Shown one piece after another: positions 57,814-64,000 of a stretch of 64,000 nt of DNA. A program made the translations under genes and the position numbers. Source of the DNA: CAKZLS01 sp963771545. Lineage in GTDB: Bacteria; Pseudomonadota; Alphaproteobacteria; Rhodospirillales; Defluviicoccaceae. The stretch spans positions 248,001 to 312,000 of the forward strand of contig CAVYTX010000005.1 of NCBI GenBank assembly GCA_963771545.1, written 5' to 3'. The first letter of the stretch is position 1, and every line of letters starts with the position of its first letter. The notes below the pieces were generated by a model that was not told the origin of the DNA, did no database searches, and saw only the letters and a list, made by a program, of their open reading frames with translations.

Positions 57814-59574
57814 ATGGAAGTCATCAATACGGATATCGCCATCGTCGGCGCTGGCGGCGCGGGTTTGCGCGCGGCCATCGCCGTCGCCGAGGCGGATCCT
57901 AAACTGAATGTGCTGCTGATTTCGAAGGTCTATCCGATGCGCAGTCATACCTGCGCGGCGGAAGGTGGAGCAGCGGGTGTCATCAAGTCCAACGACAGTC
58001 TCGACTACCACTTTCACGACACCGTGGGAGGCGGCGATTGGCTGACCGATCAAGACGCGGTCGAGCTGTTCATCAACGAGATCCCCAAGGAACTCACACA
58101 GTTGGAGCATTGGGGGTGTCCGTGGAGCCGCGAGGAATTGGGCCACGTGGCGGTCCGTCCGTTCGGCGGCATGAAGATCATGCGCACCTGGTTCGCCGCC
58201 GACAAGACCGGCTTCCACATGCTGCATACGCTGTTCCAGACAACGCTGAAATACCCATCGATCAAACGCGTGGATGAGCACTACGCCACCGATCTGATTG
58301 TCGAGGACGGCGCCATACAGGGCGTGGTCTGCATGGAAATGCGCAGCGGTGAATTGAAGTTGGTCAAAGCCAAGGCGGTGATCATTGCCGCTGGCGGCGC
58401 GGGAAAAATCTTTCCGTTCACCACCAACGGCGCCATCAAGACCGGCGACGGCATGGCCATGGCCTATCGCGCCGGCGCCGCGCTCAAGGACATGGAATTC
58501 GTGCAATACCACCCCACCGGCCTTCCCGGCAGCGGCATTCTGCTGACCGAGGGATGCCGTGGCGAGGGCGGATGGCTCCTTAACAAGGACGGCTACCGCT
58601 ATCTCCAGGATTATGATCTCGGCACGCCAACTCCGGAGCCGGTTCTGAAGTCCATGGAACTCGGTCCCCGCGACCGGCTGAGCCAGGCTTTCTGGCACGA
58701 ACAGCAGAAGGGCCGGACGGTGAAGTCGAAATGGGGTGATGTCATTCACCTGGACATGCGCCACCTCGGCGAGAAGAAAATCGACGAGCGGCTGCCGCTG
58801 GTCCGAGATCTGTCGATCAGCTACGTGGGCGCCGATCCGGTGACCGACCTGGTGCCGGTGCGGCCCGTGGTGCACTACATGATGGGCGGCATTCACACCG
58901 ACATCGGTGCCGCCACCACCATCGGCGGATTGTTCGCGGCCGGCGAGTGCGCCTGCGTCTCCATCAACGGCGCCAACCGTCTCGGCTCCAACTCGCTGGG
59001 CGAGCTGCTGGTGTTCGGGGCCATCGCCGGGCGCAATGCCGTCGAGCATATCCGCGGCGCCAAGGCGGCTTCCGACTCGGTGATCGAGAAGCAGGCCGCG
59101 GACGCAGAGGGGCGGATCAAGGAACTGTTCAAGGGCAAGGGCAACGAGCGGGTTTCGGTTCTGCGCAACGAATTGACCCACAGCATGGAAGACGGCTGCG
59201 GCATCTACCGGAGCGAGGAGCTTCTGAAAGCCACCGTGGACAAGATCCACGAAGTCCGCGACCGCTTCAAGAACGTCGTGCTTGAGGACAAAAGCAAGGT
59301 GTTCAACACCGATCTGACCCAGGTTCTCGAGTTGGGCGCAATGATCGAGGTCGCGCAGACGGTGGCCGTGTCGGCGATCGAGCGCAAGGAATCGCGGGGC
59401 GCCCATCAGCGTCTCGATTTCGAAAAGCGCGACGACGAGAACTATCTCAAGCACTCGATGGCGTATTTCGACGCGGGCGGAGACCCGCGCATCGAGTATC
59501 TCGATGTGGTCATCACCAAGTCGCAGCCGGCCGCGCGTGTGTACGGCGCCGCCGCGGGAGGTCAGCAAATCTGA
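57814..59574 (+). CDS. frdA: Fumarate reductase flavoprotein subunit
   Basis: 586 residues. The FAD-binding N-terminus is IAIVGAGGAGLRAAIAVAEA. The FAD-linking His is in RSHTCAAEGGAAGV. Active-site segments include EFVQYHPTGLPGSGIL, HYMMGGIHTD and GANRLGSNSLGE. Catalyses quinol-dependent reduction of fumarate to succinate (or the reverse). The four-gene set with two small membrane subunits and the FrdB cluster motifs favour fumarate reductase over succinate dehydrogenase. ATG 57814 is the start of the FAD fold. The frdB start overlaps its stop by one base. Confidence 0.92.
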   Translation: MEVINTDIAIVGAGGAGLRAAIAVAEADPKLNVLLISKVYPMRSHTCAAEGGAAGVIKSNDSLDYHFHDTVGGGDWLTDQDAVELFINEIPKELTQLEHWGCPWSREELGHVAVRPFGGMKIMRTWFAADKTGFHMLHTLFQTTLKYPSIKRVDEHYATDLIVEDGAIQGVVCMEMRSGELKLVKAKAVIIAAGGAGKIFPFTTNGAIKTGDGMAMAYRAGAALKDMEFVQYHPTGLPGSGILLTEGCRGEGGWLLNKDGYRYLQDYDLGTPTPEPVLKSMELGPRDRLSQAFWHEQQKGRTVKSKWGDVIHLDMRHLGEKKIDERLPLVRDLSISYVGADPVTDLVPVRPVVHYMMGGIHTDIGAATTIGGLFAAGECACVSINGANRLGSNSLGELLVFGAIAGRNAVEHIRGAKAASDSVIEKQAADAEGRIKELFKGKGNERVSVLRNELTHSMEDGCGIYRSEELLKATVDKIHEVRDRFKNVVLEDKSKVFNTDLTQVLELGAMIEVAQTVAVSAIERKESRGAHQRLDFEKRDDENYLKHSMAYFDAGGDPRIEYLDVVITKSQPAARVYGAAAGGQQI

Positions 59575-60317
59575 TGGAAACGCGCAATATCACCTTGGAA
59601 GTCTTGCGGTATCGGCCGGAGCAGGACGAGCAGCCGTTCTTCCAGACTTATGAAAATGTGCCCTGTGACCCGGACTGGGTCGTTCTTGACGCACTCAATT
59701 ACGTCAAGGACGAAATGGACCGTTCGCTGTCGTACCGTTGGTCGTGCCACATGTTCGTGTGCGGAAGCTGCGGCATGGTCATCGATGGCGAACCGAAGTT
59801 GGGCTGCAAGGCATTTCTAAAGGACTATGGCGACACCATCCGGGTGGAGCCGCTGAACAACTTCCCGATCGAACGCGACCTGGTGGTCGTCATCGACGAC
59901 TTCATGGAGAAGCTCGAGAGCGTCAAGCCTTACCTCATCCCCAAGGAAGTGAAATCCGTGGACCAGGGTGAGTATCTGCAGACACCTGCGCAGCTGAAGA
60001 CGTTCAAGCAGTACTCCATGTGCATCAACTGTCTGCTCTGCTACTCCATTTGCCCGCAGTACGGGCTCACCGACGGCTTCATCGGACCGGCGGCGCTGGC
60101 GCTGGCGCATCGATACAACGCGGATTCCCGCGACGTGGGCCGGAAGGCTCGGGAAGACGTCGTCGCCAGTCACGACGGCATCTGGGAATGCAGCTTCGTC
60201 GGCGCCTGCTCGCAGGTCTGCCCCAAGGACGTGGATCCCGCGGGAGCCATCCAGCAGACCAAGATCACCAGCGCCATCGATTACGTGACGTCGTTTCTGC
60301 CGGGAGTAAAATCATGA
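59574..60317 (+). CDS. frdB: Fumarate reductase iron-sulfur subunit
   Basis: 247 residues carrying three clusters. The [2Fe-2S] cysteines are in SCHMFVCGSCGM with a further C in PKLGCKAF. The [4Fe-4S] site is CINCLLCYSIC, and the [3Fe-4S] site is CSFVGACSQVCPKDVDP. It passes electrons from the membrane quinol site to the flavin of FrdA. The stop overlaps frdC by four bases. All ligand cysteines are present. Confidence 0.93.
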   Translation: METRNITLEVLRYRPEQDEQPFFQTYENVPCDPDWVVLDALNYVKDEMDRSLSYRWSCHMFVCGSCGMVIDGEPKLGCKAFLKDYGDTIRVEPLNNFPIERDLVVVIDDFMEKLESVKPYLIPKEVKSVDQGEYLQTPAQLKTFKQYSMCINCLLCYSICPQYGLTDGFIGPAALALAHRYNADSRDVGRKAREDVVASHDGIWECSFVGACSQVCPKDVDPAGAIQQTKITSAIDYVTSFLPGVKS

Positions 60318-60706
60318 GCCGGAAGCCTTACGTCCGCGGAATGTCCAAGACATCGTGGTTTTTGAGCCAGGCCCGCTACCGGGATTACATCCTGCATGAG
60401 GTGACGTGTATTTTCATCGCCCTATATGCGCTTATCCTTATAGTCGGGCTGTTCCGGCTCGGTCAGGGCCCGGAAGCGTGGCAGGGGTGGCTGGACGGTA
60501 TCCGCAGCCCGCTCGGCATCGTTTTCCACGTCTTCTTGTTGTTCTTCGTCGCGGTCCACACGTTTTCCTGGTTCAAAGTGGTTCCGCAAGCCATGCGTAT
60601 TCAACGGGGCACGGACTTCGTGCCCGGCAACCTCATCGTCGGCGTTCACTACGGCATTCTGGCGGTGATCACCCTTTTCGTGATTGTCTTGGCGGGAGCG
60701 GTATAA
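60314..60706 (+). CDS. frdC: Fumarate reductase membrane subunit C
   Basis: 130 residues with three hydrophobic helices (DYILHEVTCIFIALYALILI, GIVFHVFLLFFVAVHTFSWF, VGVHYGILAVITLFVIVLAG). The N-terminus SRKPYVRGMSKTSWF matches the FrdC pattern of the E. coli type, which has no heme. With FrdD it forms the quinol-binding anchor. Starts inside the frdB stop (ATGA). Confidence 0.9.
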   Translation: MSRKPYVRGMSKTSWFLSQARYRDYILHEVTCIFIALYALILIVGLFRLGQGPEAWQGWLDGIRSPLGIVFHVFLLFFVAVHTFSWFKVVPQAMRIQRGTDFVPGNLIVGVHYGILAVITLFVIVLAGAV

Positions 60707-60709
60707 TCA

Positions 60710-61054
60710 ATGGCACGATCAAGCAAAGCAATTCCATGGTTCCTGTTCGCCGGGGGCGGCACGGCGACCGCTTTCATCCTCCCCGTGATTGTCATTATCA
60801 CGGCGTGCTACGCGTTTTTCGGCGGGTTTTCCGGCGCTCTGTCCTATGAAACGTTGCATGGTTTCATTAGCAACTGGCTGGTGCGGATTATCGTCTTCGG
60901 AATTCTATTTTTGACGTTGTGGCATGCCGCCCATCGATTGCGCGTGGTGGCCCATGATTTCGGCATCCGCGCGGACACCCCCGTCGCCATCGTCGTTTAT
61001 GGCTTGGCGGCGATCGGGACGATCGCCACGGCCATCGCCCTGCTAATGCTCTGA
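60710..61054 (+). CDS. frdD: Fumarate reductase membrane subunit D
   Basis: 114 residues with three helices (IPWFLFAGGGTATAFILPVI, WLVRIIVFGILFLTLWHAAH, IVVYGLAAIGTIATAIALLM). The motif LTLWHAAHRLRVVAHDFGI is typical of FrdD and contributes to the quinol site. Three bases after frdC, and last gene of the frdABCD operon. A clear intrinsic terminator follows. Confidence 0.88.
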   Translation: MARSSKAIPWFLFAGGGTATAFILPVIVIITACYAFFGGFSGALSYETLHGFISNWLVRIIVFGILFLTLWHAAHRLRVVAHDFGIRADTPVAIVVYGLAAIGTIATAIALLML

Positions 61055-61082
61055 GAAGCTGGTGTTAATCAAGGCAAGCGAA

Positions 61083-61107
61083 GGCGGGTTCTGAACCCGC
61101 CTTTTTT
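61083..61107 (+). terminator. Intrinsic terminator of frdABCD
   Basis: Stem GGCGGGTT (61083-61090), loop CTG, stem AACCCGCC (61094-61101), then a run of six T (61102-61107). It lies 29 bases after the frdD stop and could also serve as a buffer for the convergent parvulin gene. Confidence 0.9.
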
Positions 61108-61121
61108 GCCGCGTGTTTGCG

Positions 61122-61442
61122 TTACGCAGTACGGTAAATCAGGTGATAGCCGAACGGTGTTTCAACCACCCCGCTGACCCCGCCGACATCGAGATCAAAG
61201 GCGGCGTCCTCGAATTCCTTCACCATCTGTCCGCGGCCAAACGCGCCGAGTGCGCCGCCCTTGGCGCCCGAAGGACAATCGGAGTGCCGGGCGGCAAGGC
61301 CGGCGAAGTCGGCGCCTCCGTCCAATTCCTCTTTAATGCGTTCCATCTCGCCTAGAGCCGCGTCCTTGGAACGGTTCGCCGTCGAGCGCATGGAGCCCTC
61401 GTACATAAGCAAGATGTGCGATGCTCCCACAGTTTCAGCCAT
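61122..61442 (-). CDS. Parvulin-type peptidyl-prolyl cis-trans isomerase
   Basis: 106 residues from ATG 61442, with GGGAGGAC upstream. A single rotamase domain with SHILLMYEG (conserved His), FAGLAARHSDCPSGAKGGAL, FGRGQMVKEFEDAAFDL and FGYHLIYRT. There is no signal peptide, so it is cytoplasmic, like PpiC-type proteins. An upstream extension in the same frame has no domain and is excluded. Converges on frdD. Confidence 0.88.
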   Translation of the reverse strand: MAETVGASHILLMYEGSMRSTANRSKDAALGEMERIKEELDGGADFAGLAARHSDCPSGAKGGALGAFGRGQMVKEFEDAAFDLDVGGVSGVVETPFGYHLIYRTA

Positions 61443-61762
61443 GATGTCCTCCCAATCGCATGATTCCGGCAAGGGGCAAGCATGGGGGCATAACCGTGGC
61501 GGCGCAACCAAATTAGGCCCCATCTGGTGTTCCCAAGGGCCCGAATTTCCGGTTCGATGAAGAAACGACATAGCCTTTTCACCATCGCTACTTCCGCCCG
61601 TCCGGACACCTTGACGCTCTGTTCCTGGTGCCTTAGGGTCACCGAGTACTGGCCGTTTTGGCCGGTTTTGAAGGCATCCGCGAGGACTTACGCCGGCGTT
61701 CCGAGGGGTCCGATCGGCGCGGCAAACCGAACAGTATGAATTATAACCGGGGCGGGAACTCC

Positions 61763-63883
61763 ATGAGCGATAGCCAAATCAAATTCGTCGAAGATTTCGC
61801 CACACCCACATACGACGAGTGGGTGGCGGAAGTCGACAAGGCGCTTAAAGGCGCGCCTTTCGAGAAAAAGATGTACACCAAGACCTACGAGGGGATCTCG
61901 GTTCGACCGGTCTACACGCGACAGGACTGGCCGCCCACCGGTGATCCATCGGGGTTCCCCGGAGCGTCGCCCTTTACGCGCGGCGGCAACGCCGCGGGCA
62001 ATCGGGTCGACAACTGGGACGTGCGGCAGGTTCACGCCTATCCCGATGCGCAAAAGTGTAATGACATCATCCTGAGAGACCTCTCTCGCGGAGTCACGTC
62101 ATTAGTCTTACGGTTTGACGCCGCGGCGCGCGCCGGGCTGGACGCCGACGCGGCGGAGGCCAAGGCGTTGGCCGGCGATGACGGGGTCATGGTCTATTCC
62201 GTCGACGATCTGGATCTTCTGCTGGCCGGCGTTCACCTGGAGCTGGCGCCGATTTCTCTCGACGCGGGCGCGCAATTCCTGCCGGCGGCCGGGCTGCTGG
62301 CGGCGCTGTGGGAACGGCGCGGCGTCGGCGCCGACAAGGCCTGGGGCGCGTTCAACGCCGATCCGCTCGGAACGTTGGCGGACAGCGGCACCCTGCCGGC
62401 GCCGCTCGATACGATGCTGACGCGGATGGCCGATCTGGCGAGGCATACGGCGGCCACCTACCCCAAGGTGACGGCGGTCAACGTCAACACCTCCGTGTAT
62501 CACACCGCCGGAGCCTCGGAGACGCAGGACCTGGCCGCGTCCATGGCGACCGCGGTCGCGTATCTGAGGGCCATGACCGACGCCGGCATGGATATCGATA
62601 GCGCCTGCCGGCAGATCCTGTTCACCTATTCGGTGGACTGCAATCAGTTCCTCGGGATCTGTAAACTTCGCGCGGCGCGCAAACTATGGAGCCGCGTGAC
62701 CGAGAGCTGCGGCGCCAGCGAGGCGGCCGGGGCCATGAACCTGCACGCGGTCACCGCCTGGCGGATGATGAGCAAACGCGATCCCTGGGTGAACTCGCTG
62801 CGGACCACGGTCGCGTGCTTCAGCGCTGCGGTCGGCGGCGCGCGCAGCGTCACCGTCCTCCCCTACAACGCCGCCATCGGCCTGCCGGACAATATCGCCC
62901 GCCGGGTCGCGCGCAACACCCATACCGTTCTGGCCGAGGAATCGAATATCGCCATGGTGATCGACCCGGCCGGCGGGTCCTGGTACGTGGAGACCCGCAC
63001 CGGCGAGCTGGCGAAGGCCGCGTGGGCCGAGTTCCAGGCCATCGAAAAGGACGGCGGCATGGCGAAGGCGCTCGAAGACGGAAGCTTCGCCAAGCGGATC
63101 GCCGAGTCCTATGCCGAGCGGGAAAGGAACCTGGACAAGCGGAAGGACCCGCTGACCGGGGTCAGCGAGTTTCCGAACATCCAGGAGTCGGTCGACCCCG
63201 TGGAGGTGCCGGATCTTGGCGCGGCCGCGAAGGCGGCGGCGGAACGCCTGTCGGCGACGCGGGAAAAGGCCGGGGACGCGGTGGCGTCGAAGCTGGGCGC
63301 CATTGAACCTTCCGCGGGCAAGGTTACGGACGCGGTGTTCGCCGCCGCCGCCAGCGGCGGAACCATCGGCGCCATGGCCGGCGCTCTCGGCGGCGCCGCC
63401 GCGAAGATCGACGCGTTGCCAAAGCACCGGCTCGCGGAGAGGTTCGAAGCCCTGCGCGAAGCCAGCGACGCCTGCCTGGAGAAAACGGGCAAGCGTCCGC
63501 AAGTCTTCCTCGCCAATCTCGGACCCATCGCCAAGCACACGGCGCGCGCCACGTTCGCCAAGAACTTTTTCGAGGTGGGCGGCATCGAAACCATGACCAA
63601 TAACGGCTTCGACAATGCCGAGGATTGCGCCAAGGCGTTCAAAGAGAGCGGCGCCCGCATCGCCATCATCTGCTCGTCCGATCCGCTCTATGTGGAAATG
63701 GCGCCGAGCGTGGCGCCGGCTCTGAAGGCCGCCGGCTGCGAACGGCTCTACCTGGCCGGCGCCCCCGGCGATAAGAAAGACAGCTACATGCAGGCGGGCG
63801 TCGACGAGTTCATCTTCATGGGAGGGAACGTTTACGCGACAACGCGTTCCGCTCTCGCTGTTCTGGGAGTGATCGACCAATGA
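61763..63883 (+). CDS. mutA: Methylmalonyl-CoA mutase small (beta) subunit
   Basis: 706 residues. The TIM-barrel N-terminal half (about 20-480) shows KMYTKTYEGISVRPVYTRQD, GVTSLVLRF, and VARNTHTVLAEESNIAMVID. The C-terminal part (about 560-706) has the B12-binding fold but lacks the cobalt-ligand motif (position GPIAKHTARAT in place of D-x-H-x-x-G). This is normal for the non-catalytic small subunit. ATG 61763 is preferred; ATG 61736 is also possible. It overlaps the start of the large-subunit gene by four bases. Pairs with MutB to isomerise succinyl-CoA and methylmalonyl-CoA. Confidence 0.92.
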   Translation: MSDSQIKFVEDFATPTYDEWVAEVDKALKGAPFEKKMYTKTYEGISVRPVYTRQDWPPTGDPSGFPGASPFTRGGNAAGNRVDNWDVRQVHAYPDAQKCNDIILRDLSRGVTSLVLRFDAAARAGLDADAAEAKALAGDDGVMVYSVDDLDLLLAGVHLELAPISLDAGAQFLPAAGLLAALWERRGVGADKAWGAFNADPLGTLADSGTLPAPLDTMLTRMADLARHTAATYPKVTAVNVNTSVYHTAGASETQDLAASMATAVAYLRAMTDAGMDIDSACRQILFTYSVDCNQFLGICKLRAARKLWSRVTESCGASEAAGAMNLHAVTAWRMMSKRDPWVNSLRTTVACFSAAVGGARSVTVLPYNAAIGLPDNIARRVARNTHTVLAEESNIAMVIDPAGGSWYVETRTGELAKAAWAEFQAIEKDGGMAKALEDGSFAKRIAESYAERERNLDKRKDPLTGVSEFPNIQESVDPVEVPDLGAAAKAAAERLSATREKAGDAVASKLGAIEPSAGKVTDAVFAAAASGGTIGAMAGALGGAAAKIDALPKHRLAERFEALREASDACLEKTGKRPQVFLANLGPIAKHTARATFAKNFFEVGGIETMTNNGFDNAEDCAKAFKESGARIAIICSSDPLYVEMAPSVAPALKAAGCERLYLAGAPGDKKDSYMQAGVDEFIFMGGNVYATTRSALAVLGVIDQ

Positions 63884-64000
63884 CTGGTATTCCCAATTTT
63901 TCCGAAATCCACCTGGATCCTCAGAACGCGCCGGGCGGCGGCGACAGCTATGCCGACTGGGCCGCGCGGTTCAAGAAGGAAACCGGGAAATCTCCCGAAG
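63880..64000 (+). CDS. mutB: Methylmalonyl-CoA mutase large subunit, 5' end only
   Basis: The window ends 40 codons into this gene. Its ATG at 63880 overlaps the mutA stop (ATGA), so the two are translationally coupled. The visible residues (MTGIPNFSEIHLD, then DSYADWAARFKKETGK) resemble the N-terminus of the adenosylcobalamin-binding large subunit. The catalytic domains lie beyond the window. Confidence 0.75.
   Translation, partial: MTGIPNFSEIHLDPQNAPGGGDSYADWAARFKKETGKSPE

Overview
The window is GC-rich chromosomal DNA of an alphaproteobacterium, most likely Rhodospirillales in the broad sense. The gene content points there: a Coq7-type ubiquinone hydroxylase, DsbB, a sigma-70 with an acidic insert, a sigma-32-type factor, methionine synthase split into two polypeptides, FrdABCD fumarate reductase and MutA/MutB-type methylmalonyl-CoA mutase. 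No species name can be defended from sequence alone.

Layout. 1-2612 is accessory DNA: a broken low-GC AAA ATPase gene cut by an IS5-type element, then a gene-free stretch with a cluster of GTATAC motifs. 2613-7381 is core metabolism (cimA, trmJ, dsbB-coq7, a DedA/YqaA membrane protein, a hot-dog thioesterase). 7911-13060 holds rpoD, a CAU-anticodon tRNA, a ROK kinase and small envelope proteins. 13188-27077 is the most unusual region, a two-cassette signalling locus. It contains two membrane-anchored PAS / degenerate-kinase / DnaQ-type exonuclease fusions, two DUF294 nucleotidyltransferases with different sensory domains, a sodium:solute symporter, a symporter-histidine kinase fusion (CrbS-like), a small membrane protein and a stand-alone receiver. 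27291-35777 returns to core genes (ettA, mlaA-mlaC, metF-metH in two parts).

35917-46257 is an insertion-sequence-rich segment with IS1380, IS30 and two IS1634-type elements. Three of the four elements are flanked by CTAG. Between them lie two short Flp-type pilins (one of only 59 residues), a secreted protein of unknown function, a 3' remnant of iorA with iorB, and an rpoH-type sigma gene. 46366-57608 carries an outer-membrane protein, the dprA-topA-rnr operon, a HerA-like ATPase, a HIT protein and a MATE exporter. The window closes with frdABCD, a parvulin and mutAB. Fumarate reductase next to methylmalonyl-CoA mutase suggests reductive succinate and propionyl-CoA metabolism.

Two housekeeping genes, rpoD and trmJ, are each broken by one apparent extra A. 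Because rpoD is essential, sequence or assembly error is the leading explanation. The other lesions (AAA ATPase, IS5 transposase nonsense codon, one IS1634 transposase, iorA) are in dispensable or mobile DNA and may be genuine decay. The proposed new biology is the 13-27 kb locus: kinase-like sensors that appear to have lost phosphotransfer residues and gained an intact nuclease, linked to nucleotidyltransferases and sodium symporters.
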